From Iris pallida (Eukaryota; Streptophyta; Magnoliopsida; Asparagales; Iridaceae): a DNA stretch of 64,000 bases. The translations under genes and the position numbers were made by a program. A model generated the notes under the pieces. It worked only from the letters and a program-made list of their open reading frames with translations, did no database searches and was not told the origin of the DNA. Within the stretch, counting starts at the first letter, position 1; the number at the start of each line of letters is the position of its first letter. The stretch spans positions 2,327,708-2,391,707 of the forward strand of contig JANAVB010004000.1 of the NCBI GenBank assembly GCA_029216955.1. The letters are read 5' to 3'. Positions 22,272-33,019 of the stretch are shown piece by piece.

Positions 22272-22466
22272 GGCACTAGAGAGTCCACACTCGGGACAAG
22301 GGTGTTTTCCTTGATCTGTTTACATCCGTGAGTCCACGCTAGGGACTAGGATGTCAATTATTTGCACCAGAGAGTCCACGCTCAGGACGAGGGTGTAGAC
22401 TTGACTTGACTTGACTTGCACCAGAGAGTCCACGCTCGGGACGAGGGTGTTTCCATCAGAGAGTCC
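22272..22466. repeat. GAGTCCAC...GGGACGAGGGTG minisatellite (left half)
   Basis: Copies of AGAGAGTCCACGCTCGGGAC followed by GAGGGTG occur at about 22279, 22331, 22373 and 22425. The fifth is cut at AGAGAGTCC by the array insertion, and the series resumes at 56148. A TTGACTTGACTTGACTTG run lies between two copies. Confidence 0.85.
22462..22466. repeat. Target-site duplication, left copy (AGTCC)
   Basis: AGTCC immediately precedes the first LTR (TGTAATG). The identical AGTCC follows the last LTR at 56148-56152. Removing 22467-56152 restores a continuous copy of the host minisatellite unit. Confidence 0.85.
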
Positions 22467-25207
22467 TGTAATGCCTGTGGTTCGTATTACGTATTTTGGA
22501 AATACGTGTACGTATTTTCTTGTATTGTTCCTTGTGTAGTTTTCTTGGCTTGGTTTAACTCTCGGTTTGGGTTGGTTTGGTTTGGCCGGCTGGTTGCTTG
22601 GTCCATCATGGACCAAGGTGAACCCCCTACCTACCACCAACCCATGATATTTATTTCCCCACCAACCTTCTCTCTCCTCCATAACTCTCATTTATTTCTT
22701 CTTCTTCTTCCTTCCTCTCCACAACTCCCCAACCCTTAGGCAAGTGCAACTTGCTTCCACAAGAGAACTCATTTTATGGTTCCATTAGCTTCTTCTCATG
22801 ATTCTAAACCACATTAGAACTTGTTATTTTCCATTTTGAGGCTTTAATTCTTGTAGATCTAGAGTTTTGTTATTTTTGGATTTTTGGTGTTTTGATCTAT
22901 CAAACTTGCTTGTTTTCAAGTTTTGGTGGTTCCATGTTGTAGATAATTTTATTCTACCCAATTTTGACCTTTGGAAAGTTGGATTCGGACTTGTTTTGAC
23001 CAAGTTATGAGCATTTGGAGTTTTGGGTTCCATCCTTGGAGTTATTGCAGTTCTTGCTGTTCTTGCCCTCTGGAGAAGACTGTGAACAGTGAGCTAGCTT
23101 TTTAGCTTATGCCGCTGAGTCGTACGCTGCTCTTTAGCGAGCGTACGCTAGCCTTCGTACGCTGCTCTTTAGCGAGCGTACGCTAGCCTTCGTACGCTGC
23201 TCTTTAGCGAGCGTACGCGTGCCTTCGTACGCTGCTCTTTAGTGAGCGTACGCTTACCTTGATACGCTGCCTGTTGGCAGCATGTCTTGAGCGTACGCTA
23301 GCTTGAGCGTACGCTAGCTTGAGCGTACGCGTACCTTGGTACGCTAGCTTGAGCGAGCAAGGCGTACGCTGGCTTGAGCGTACGCTAGCCTATCTTGTCA
23401 CCCTGGTTTAACCCGAGAGCTTTGTGACCCCCCATACGCAGCCTTTTATGCTACCTTTTGGGAGCGTATGCTTACCTGAGCGTATGCCTACCTGAGCGTA
23501 TAGCCCTTGGCAGACTTGATCTTATATTAGCATGTCAGTTTGGTTTTATTTTCCTTATCCTAGATTTATAGCCCTGTATATTGATATTTTATTAGATATT
23601 TAACGTCCATTTTATATCCTTACGCCTTTTGACCTGAACTTGATAATTTCCGAAATTACTTGATATGTTTAGAAATGATACCTGAGCCTGACACGATAGT
23701 GACCCGTAGTGGTGCACTCCTGACATGAGTAACATGACATGACCTGATAGTGGCCCGTCGTGGCGCACTCCTGACTAGTACACTTGACCTGATGACCTGA
23801 CATGATTATCTCGAATAGCTATTGCGACGGCTACCTGACATGACATGACCTGTATAATTAATCCTGGACACCGTGGGTGATTGTGCTTATATAAATAAAC
23901 CAGTCCTGTCTTGCATCATGTCTAGGATGGGACTCCTGAGTACCACGGTCAGGAGTACCTATTAAAATGAACTAAGGACTAATAACTAGATTGATACATT
24001 AGTCATGAAGAGATTTCCCAGCTACAGGCAATCCCGTTACCTGGGCACGCCTTAGAATCTGTAGCCTGCCGACGAGTAGGGCACATTTCCAGCACACTGT
24101 CATGTGTTGTACCCTTCAAGCTACCTAAGGGTATATTCGTTTTCTGGACGATGTACCCACATGAATTTAACTCTAATCTTTTAACCCGGGGAACCTGGAT
24201 GGTCTGCAGGGCTTGTGGCTGTGGAATAATCTCACTGCATCTTGTTAGTAATTAGGCTTGTGACAACCCTAGTTAGTTAAAGTATCAAGTTGTAATTCTT
24301 GCTTGGCCGTGAAGTGATTGGATGGAGTCTAACCAGTCTAGTCTTGCCCTGACCCTGTTCCAGACTATTGAATGACCAGAATGCTTGTATTTATTTTCTC
24401 GATAAATGGTGAGAAACCAAGCTCCGTTCAGACGAAGGGTTACAACCCTGGTCCTTGTTTGGTTTACGGGTTGTAACCTGGCTATCTGAATAGTTCCATG
24501 GTTATCTCGTCGTATATCGTCCTGGCATATTTTCCTTATTTCCAGTTTTTACCATTTATTTATATTCCTATCTTTACTATATTATTTATATCCCTGTGCT
24601 GATTGCTGGTTTTAGTTCTTAAGTGAAGCCTCCTTTGTGGCACTTGCTCTTTCTGGGGTCTGACCCAGCTGGTTTTGTGTGGCCAGATTTCGGAGCAGCT
24701 ACCGAGGATCTACCGACATTCCTGCCAGATGGTGAACACTAGAAGGAATCCTGGCAACGAGTGGGTTATTTTTGGCTCTTCCACTCTATTGTAAAAATAT
24801 TCTTTTGAGGCGTTTAGCCGACGAGCACTTGTTTAGCTCGATGGCACTTACTTACTGTCTGCCTACGGGCTGTAACATGATTAACAGATCCTAGGGTTGA
24901 TCATGTATGACTAAACTCTTGCTAGTCCTAACATTTTGTAATGACTAGCTTCATGATCAGCTGAATATGTAATGTTTGGGATGCCTTACTATTGTATATT
25001 TAATGATCATACATCTTGTAACATTTACTCACTTGCTTGTGATTGAGACACTAGGCTTGTTCATGACCTTAAGAGACTGTTGGCTTGTAGATAAACCCTC
25101 ATGTATCTAGACAGCCGTGACCGTATAGCGAGGTGGGTTGCACTTCAATATACGTAGCTGGCTATGTCTGCCCCCGCTCTCCAGTATTCTGGTTCTGGGG
25201 CGTGACA
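22467..25207 (+). repeat. LTR1 of the array (2741 bp)
   Basis: Starts TGTAATGCCTGTGG and ends GGGGCGTGACA. It includes the GCGTACGC palindrome cluster at 23121-23390 (four CGTACGCTGCTCTTTAGCGAG-type units, then three CTTGAGCGTACGC units), a TATA-box-like TATATAAATA at 23888-23897, and no gene. The start differs from LTR2 by one base (GCCTG versus GTCTG). Open frames inside it are fortuitous. Confidence 0.95.
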
Positions 25208-25232
25208 TGGTTTAAGTGGTAGCCCATGCAGG
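25208..25232 (+). other. Primer-binding-site-like sequence, unit A
   Basis: The LTR end is followed by TGGTTTAAG and then TGGTAGCCCATGCAGG (25217-25232). Units B-D read TGGTGGCCCATGCAGG at the same place (32967, 40705, 48444). The separate host element has TGGCGGCCCATGCAGG at 56967. TGG would pair with a tRNA CCA end, but I cannot match the rest to a tRNA. Confidence 0.4.
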
Positions 25233-25269
25233 TCTTGTAAATCAAGATATGTGAGGGTTTACCGAATAG

Positions 25270-28200
25270 ATGTCTCAATCAGTATTCGTCCTTGATCTCT
25301 GTTCGTATCTTCTGAATCCCTGGATTCTTGTCCTGATCATATGCTTGTATCGTTGCTCTGTCCTGGTCCTTCCTTATTGTTCTCTATGTCATCTTCTTCA
25401 GTGGCATTGTTCGTGGTCCTACCGACCAGCAAGGTAGAGCACCTCCCGCGGACCAGCAGCAACCTGAAGATCAAGCCCAGCACTTCGGAGTAGCCTCCAG
25501 AGCCGCGTCTATTGAGGGAGAGCCACCAGTTCAGCCAGTTCAGCCAGTTCAGCCTATAGAACCTGATGATGGCACTTTGGTAGGACTCGTCAGGACTTTG
25601 ATAGCTTCCCAAGATCGTCGTGGGGATGCCTTGCAACAGGTAGTGGCAGATGCTTTGACCCGGGGTGGTCATCAGGGTAACAGCACGCCAACAGCTTCAA
25701 GCGCTTGAACCCTCCATTCTTCGACGGTAGTGAAGATGCTATCGCGGCAGATGCATGGCTTCAGGACACAGAGGTGGTTCTAGAAGCAGCCAAGACTCCA
25801 GAGAACGAGAAGGTAGCCGTGGTGCGCCTGCAGTTGTTAGATCTTGCCCGTAGCTGGTGGGCAGCGCAGGCCGTTGGATTAGCAGCACCCATTCCTTGGG
25901 CAGTATTCAGAGAGAGATTCCAGACCAAGTATTTCGATGCCGTGGCTCGGTATGATCTGCAGACCAGGTTCACCAATCTGAAGCAAGGAGGCAGGACGGT
26001 CGATGGATATGCGGCCGAGTTTTCGAGACTCAGTCGGTTTGCTCCCACCTTGGTGGCAACCGAGTATGATAGAGCCCAGCGATTCCAGCAGGGACTGCAC
26101 CTGGAAATCTTGTTAGCAGTTGAGCAGTTTGAGCATCAGACTTTTGATGCAGTCTTGAGAGCAGCCCGGAGGCATGAGTATACCTCCCAGAGGATCGTGG
26201 ACAGGACCGGAGGTCGGAAGAGATCTCACGGCCAGATGAATCAGTCTTCAGCCCCAGCCCCGGCAGCCAGGGCTTTGACTATTGGAGCTCCGAGGCGAGC
26301 AGCCTCAGTGACGTCGGTTCAGCATTCAGCCTCGACGTACCCTCAGCAGCAGCAGCAGCAGAAGCAGAAGCAGCCTTCCGCAGTGGGTTGTTCTCATTGT
26401 GGGAATCCAGGCCATGTGGTGGCAGAGTGCCGTAGGGCGCAGGGATTGTGTCTGGCTTGTGGAGCACCAGACCATAGGGTTGGATCCTGCCCGAACAGGG
26501 GTGGTTCATCCTTATCCAACCTTTCTAGCTCTTCAGTGAGAGGATCAGCTCCGGTCCATCAGCAGCAGTATCCATTGCCGAGGCCCTTGCCGCCTCAGAC
26601 CCAAGTGTTCCAGCAGCAGAACCCCCAGCAGTATGCACAAGTCCAAGCCCAGAATCAGAGCAGACAGCGAGGATTTTAGCAGAGGGGACCAGCACCCCGA
26701 GGGCACGGTCAGGCTATGGTGATGACCGTGGAGGAAGGATTGGCACCAGGAGAGGTAGTGGCAGGTACTATTCTCGTCAACTCCTTTCCAGCTTCAGCTT
26801 TATTTGATTCTGGTGCATCGCATTCATTTATGTCTGCACGATTCGCGACACGGGTAGGATTGGAGCCCGAATCATTATCAGTAAGGCTTAATATACTTAC
26901 TGGTAACGGACTTGTGGGAGTAGATAGAGTGTTTTCCTCGTGTCGGATCGTAGTTAGCGGTAGGGAATTCCCCGCTAGATTGATAGAGTTCCCGATGGCC
27001 GATTATGATGTGGTCCTAGGGATAGATTGGTTGAGAAACCAGTATGCTAGGATAGACTGCCATATTGGTAGGGTTGTTTTTAGTATTCCAGGAGAGCCAG
27101 AGTTTTCTTTCTCTCGAGGCGAGGTTGAGCCTTCTCCTCCGATATTGCGGATGGCAGTAGCAGCAGTTCTGTTGCCCAGGATAGTCGAGGAGTATCCAGA
27201 TATTTTCCCAGAAGAACTTCCAGGTATGCCTCCGGAGCGGGAGATCGAGTTCACTATAGACTTGATTCCCGGGACAGCCCCAGTGTCAGAAAGAGTCTAC
27301 AGGATGGCGCCATCAGAGTTGGAGATATTATACAAGATGATTAAAGAGCTTAGAACCAAGAGATTCATTCGTGCTAGTGGATCGCCTTGGGGAGCCCCGA
27401 TGCTTCTTGTGAAAAAGAAGGATGGTACGTCCAGGTTATGTGTTGATTATCGTACCTTGAACTCAGTGACAATCAAGAACAGATACCCTCTTCCGAGGAT
27501 AGATGACTTGTTTGATCAACTCAAGGGGGCTTCAGTATTCTCGAAGATTGATTTGCGCTCTGGTTATCATCAGATCAGAGTCAGAGAGCAGGACATCCCG
27601 AAGACAGCTTTTAGATCGAGATATGGGCATTGGGAGTTCCTTGTTATGCCTTTTGGAGCAACCAATGCGCCGGCAGTATTCATGGACCTCATGAATCGCA
27701 TCTTCATGCCTTACTTGGATCAGTTTGTGATTGTGTTCTTGGATGACATCCTGGTCTACAGCAAGAGTGAGGCGGAGCATGAGCAGCATCTTCGTGTGGT
27801 TCTTCAGACTCTCAGAGAGCACCAGTTATATGCCAAGTTCAGTAAATGCGAGTTTTGGCTCGATCGTATTTCGTACTTGGGTCATATCATCACCAGAGGA
27901 GGAGTAGAAGTGGATCCCCAGAAGATTTTGGCTATTGAGTCATGGTCAGTGCCCAGCACCGTTGCAGAAGTTCGTAGTTTCCTTGGATTAGCTGGCTATT
28001 ATCGACGATTTGTTTCGGATTTTGCTCGAATTTCAGCGCCATTGACCCAGTTGACCCGCAAGGATACACAGTTTGCTTGGACAGCAGAGTGTCAGAGTTC
28101 TTTTGAGTAGTTGAAGCGAGGCCTGATAACAGCTCCTATTCTCACGCTTCCAGATGGGACCGGAGGATTCTCAGTGTACTGTGATGCTTCAGGTAGAGGT

Positions 28201-30059
28201 TTAGGATGTGTTCTGATGCAGCATGGGAAAGTGATAGCTTATGCATCACGACAACTTCGTGATCATGAGAGAAATTACCCAACCCATGACTTGGAGCTGG
28301 CAGCAGTAGTATTTGCACTTAAGTTGTGGAGGCACTACTTGTATGGAGACAGGATGGAGATTTTCACCGACCACAAGAGCCTGAAGTATATTTTCACCCA
28401 GAAGGATCTTAACATGCGTCAGAGGAGGTGGCTGGAGCTTCTTGTGGATTATGTCAGCTTGCAGTATCATCCTGGAAAGGCCAATGTCGTAGCAGATGCA
28501 TTGAGCAGAAGAGCCGGAGCTTATTTCCTAACAGCACAACCAGAGCTGTTAGCAGATCTTCAGAAGATGGGTATTAAAGTTGTTCTCCCTTCCAGTGTGG
28601 CATTGATGGCCAGCATACAAGTTCAGTCCACTATAGTTGAGAGGGTCCGGATGGCACAGTCGGCAGATTCTAAGCTTCAGCGACTCAGAGCAGAGTGTGA
28701 AATAGGGACGAAGACCAGAGTTATGTATTCATGAGGATGGTACACTTAGGCATGGTAAGCGTCTTTGTGTACCCAGTGGAGACATCAGACAGGAGATCAT
28801 GTCAGAAGCACACAGTTCGCAGTATTCCATCCATCCCGGCAGTACGAAGATGTACCATGATATCCGTCAGCACTTCTGGTGGAATGGCATGAAGTGGGAG
28901 ATAGCCCGGTTTGTCTCTCGGTGTTTGGTTTGCCAACAAGTTAAAGCCGAACATCAGAGACCGGCTGGACTTCTTCAGCCCTTACCGATTCCAGAATGGA
29001 AATGGGAGCATGTGACCATGGATTTTATGACTGGACTACCTAGATCCCCAGCTGGTAGAGATGCTATCTGGGTTATAGTTGATCGGCTCACGAAGGTGGC
29101 TCACTTTCTTCCATTCAGAGTTGGTCAGTCAACGGCTCAGTTAGCAGAGATGTACCTCAGGCAGATTGTCAGGTTTTACGGTATCCCAGTCAATATCACC
29201 TCGGACCGAGATTCAAGATTTACGTCGCAGTTTTAGCGTAGCTTACAAGAGAGTTTGGGAACTCATCTCCAGTTCAGTTCAGCACATCACCCGCAGACAG
29301 ATGGCCAGTCGGCGCACGATCCAGACTCTTGAAGACATGTTGCGGTCTTACACACTTAACTTCGGTGGTTCATGGGAAGATCATTTGCACCTGGTGGAAT
29401 TCTCATACAACAATAGTTTCCAGGCCAGTATCCAGATGGCACCGTTCGAGGCACTGTATGGTAGGAAGTGCAGATCCCCGTTAGCCTGGGATGATGTTGG
29501 AGAGAGGCAGATGCTTGGTCCAGAAATGATTGCCCAGACAGTCGACGTGGTCAGGAGAGTCAGAGATCATCTTCGAGTTGCCCAAGATCGCCAGCGCCAT
29601 TGGGCCGATTCTCATCGGCGCCCTCTCGAGTTTTCGATCGGCGATCATGTATTCCTGAGGATTTCGCCTAACCGTGGCGTCATTCGTTTCGGCGTACGGG
29701 GAAAGCTTAGTCCTAGGTATATAGGACCATTTGACATTCTGGAGCGAGTAGGAGATGTGTCCTATCGTCTCGCTCTTCCGCCGTCGCTAAGCGAGGTGCA
29801 TGACGTGTTCCATGTATCCCAATTACGACGGTATATCCCGGACCCGAGCCACATCCTGGATCATTCGGAATTGGTTGTTGGTACCAACCTTTCGTATGAG
29901 GAGAGGCCCGTGTCTATATTGGATCAAAGAGAGAAGATCCTCAAGAACAAGACTATCAAGTTAGTCCGAGTTGCTTGGGGTCATCACTCTTTGGGGGAGT
30001 CAACGTGGGAGCGTGAGGATGATATCCGATCACGATATCCCGACTTGTTTGACTCGTGA
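25270..30059 (+). pseudogene. Unit A gag-pol (chromovirus polyprotein), heavily broken
   Basis: A predicted leader exon (ATG 25270 to 25304), a 97-bp intron (25305-25401) and then gag. Gag carries two zinc knuckles ([28 protein letters not shown]), followed by protease ([13 protein letters not shown]), RT ([10 protein letters not shown]), RNase H ([14 protein letters not shown]), integrase (zinc motif SRCLVC; core VIVDRLTK and ITSDRDSRF) and a chromodomain-like end ([20 protein letters not shown]). Compared with units B-D it has a 1-bp deletion near 25687 and stops at 26677 (CAG to TAG), 28108 (CAG to TAG) and 29234 (TGG to TAG). It also has a 3-bp deletion near 28452, a 1-bp insertion near 28705 and a 2-bp deletion near 29315. 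It is the most damaged unit and cannot encode a working polyprotein. Confidence 0.92.
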
Positions 30060-30202
30060 GGTATAATGTCTTTCTTATATCTCATGCCATGAATTCCTTG
30101 CTTGCATGATTGATTGATTGCCTAGTATAATTGCCTGTGAATAGTATAGCTTGTTCTTGTCCCTCTAGCCTCTTGATTAAATTCCGAGGACGGAATTCTT
30201 TT

Positions 30203-30216
30203 AAGGTGGGTAGAGT
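30203..30216 (+). other. Polypurine tract, unit A
   Basis: AAGGTGGGTAGAGT directly precedes the LTR start TGTAATG. The same tract lies at 37958-37971, 45696-45709 and 53428-53441. It would prime plus-strand synthesis in reverse transcription. Confidence 0.75.
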
Positions 30217-32957
30217 TGTAATGTCTGTGGTTCGTATTACGTATTTTGGAAATACGTGTACGTATTTTCTTGTATTGTTCCTTGTGTAGTTTTCTTGGCT
30301 TGGTTTAACTCTCGGTTTGGGTTGGTTTGGTTTGGCCGGCTGGTTGCTTGGTCCATCATGGACCAAGGTGAACCCCCTACCTACCACCAACCCATGATAT
30401 TTATTTCCCCACCAACCTTCTCTCTCCTCCATAACTCTCATTTATTTCTTCTTCTTCTTCCTTCCTATCCACAACTCCCCAACCCTTAGGCAAGTGCAAC
30501 TTGCTTCCACAAGAGAACTCATTTTATGGTTCCATTAGCTTCTTCTCATGATTCTAAACCACATTAGAACTTGTCATTTTCCATTTTGAGGCTTTAATTC
30601 TTGTAGATCTAGAGTTTTGCTATTTTCGGATTTTTGGTGTTTTGATCTATCAAACTTGCTTGTTTTCAAGTTTTGGTGGTTCCATGTTGTAGATAATTTT
30701 ATTCTACCCAATTTTGACCTTTGGAAAGTTGGATTCGGACTTGTTTTGACCAAGTTTTGAGCATTTGGAGTTTTGGGTTCCATCCTTGGAGTTCTTGCAG
30801 TTCTTGCTGTTCTTGCCCTCTGGAGAAGACTGTGAACAGTGAGCTAGCTTTTTAGCTTATGCCGCTGAGTCGTACGCTGCTCTTTAGCGAGCGTACGCTA
30901 GCCTTCGTACGCTGCTCTTTAGCGAGCGTACGCTAGCCTTCGTACGCTGCTCTTTAGCGAGCGTACGCGTGCCTTCGTACGCTGCTCTTTAGTGAGCGTA
31001 CGCTTACCTTGATACGCTGCCTGTTGGCAGCATGTCTTGAGCGTACGCTAGCTTGAGCGTACGCTAGCTTGAGCGTACGCGTACCTTGGTACGCTAGCTT
31101 GAGCGAGCAAGGCGTACGCTGGCTTGAGCGTACGCGAGCCTATCTTGTCACCCTGGTTTAACCCGAGAGCTTTGTGACCCCCCATACGCTGCCTTTTACG
31201 CTACCTTTTGGGAGCGTATGCTTACCTGAGAGTATGCCTACCTGAGCGTATGGCCCTTGGCAGACTTGATCTTATATTAGCATGTCAGTTTGGTTTTATT
31301 TTCCTTATCCTGGATTTATAGCCCTGTATATTGATATTTTATTAGATATTTAACGTCCATTTTATATCCTTACGCCTTTTGACCTGAACTTGATAATTCC
31401 CGAAATTACTTGATATGTTTAGAAATGATACCTGAGCCTGACACGATAGTGACCCGTAGTGGTGCACTCCTGACATGAGTAACATGACATGACCTGATAG
31501 TGGCCCGTCGTGGCGCACTCCTGACTAGTACACTTGACCTGATGACCTGACATGATTATCTCGAATAGCTGTTGCGACGGCTACCTGACATGACATGACC
31601 TGTATAATTAATCCTGGATACCGTGGGTGATTGTGCTTATATAAATAAACCAGTCCTGTCTTGCATCATGTCTAGGATGGGACTCCTGAGTACCACGGTC
31701 AGGAGTACCTATTAAAATGAACTAAGGACTAATAACTAGATTGATACATTAGTCATGAAGAGATTTCCCAGCTACAGGCAATCCCGTTACCTGGGCACGC
31801 CTTGGGATCTGTAGCCTGCCGACGAGTAGGGCAGATTTCCAGCACACTATCATGTGGTGCACCCTTCAAGCTACCTAAGGGTACATTCGTTTTCTGGACG
31901 ATGTACCCACCTGAATTTAACTCTAATCTTTTAACCCGGGGAACCTGGATGGTCTACAGGGCTTGTGGCTGTGGAATAATCTCACTGCATCTTGTTAGTA
32001 ATTAGGCTTATGACAACCCTAGTTAGTTAAAGTATCAAGCCGTAATTCTTGCTTGGCCGTGAAGTGATTGGATGGAGTCTAACCAGTCTAGTCTTGCCCT
32101 GACCCTGTTCCAGACTATTGAATGACCAGAATGCATGTATTTATTTTCTCGATAAATGGTGAGAAACCAAGCTCCGTTCAGACGAAGGGTTACAACCCCG
32201 GTCCTTGTTTGGTTTACGGGTTGTAACCTGGCTATCTGAATAGTTCCATGGTTATCTCGTCGTATATCGTCCTGGCATATTTTCCTTATTTCCAGTTTTT
32301 ACCATTTATTTATATTCCTGTCTTTACTATATTATTTATATCCCTGTGCTGATTGCTGGTTTTAGTTCTTAAGTGAAGCCTCCTTTGTGGCACTTGCTCT
32401 TTCTGGGGTCTGACCCAGCTGGTTTTATGTGGCTAGATTTCGGAGCAGCTACCGAGGATCTACCGACATTCCTGTCAGATGGTGAACACTAGAAGGAATC
32501 CTGGCAACGAGTGGGTTATTTTTGGCTCTCCCACTCTATTGTAAAAATATTCTTTTGAGGCGTTTAGCCGACGAGCACTTGTTTAGCTCGATTACACTTA
32601 CTTACTGTCTGCCTACGGGCTGTAACATGATTAACAGATCCTAGGGTTGATCATGTATGACTAAACTCTTGCTAGTCCTAACATTTCGTAATGACTAGCT
32701 TCATGATCAGCTGAATATGTAATGTTTGGGACGCCTTACTATTGTATATTTAATGATCATATATCTTGTAACATTTACTCACTTGCTTGTGATTGAGACA
32801 CTAGGCTTGTTCATGACCTTAAGAGACTGTTGGCTTGTAGATAAACCCTCATGTATCTAGACAGCCGTGACCGTATAGCGAGGTGGGTTGCACTTCAATA
32901 TACGTAGCTGGCTATGTCTGCCCCTGCTCTCTAGTATTCTGGTTCTGGGGCATGACA
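30217..32957 (+). repeat. LTR2 of the array (2741 bp)
   Basis: Starts TGTAATGTCTGTGG and ends GGGGCATGACA. It has the same length as LTR1 and the same repeat count in the GCGTACGC cluster (30871-31140). The TATA-like box is at 31638-31647. It is the 3' LTR of unit A and the 5' LTR of unit B. Confidence 0.95.
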
Positions 32958-33019
32958 TGGTTTAAGTGGTGGCCCATGCAGGTGTTGTAAATCAAGATAT
33001 GTGAGGGTTTACTGAATAG

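Larger units (their letters stand above)
20396..22466 (+). mobile_element. Left part of an interrupted host LTR
   Basis: This segment and 56153-56959 form one LTR-like unit interrupted by the array at 22467-56147. The evidence is the shared GAGTCCACACTCGGGACGAG repeat on both sides, and the LTR terminus plus PBS-like sequence at 56943-56984. The two parts sum to roughly 2.7-2.9 kb, close to the LTR length of the inserted family. The left boundary, somewhere in 20.4-20.6 kb, cannot be fixed without the partner LTR. The AAACCCTAACACC segment at about 20830 looks like a leader. No genuine gene is seen inside. Confidence 0.6.

Noticed and set aside
22320..22691. Minus-strand open frame of 123 codons across the array's left border, and similar frames in each LTR
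   Set aside because: They are non-coding LTR sequence. The frames recur only because the LTR is repeated, and this one runs across an insertion junction.
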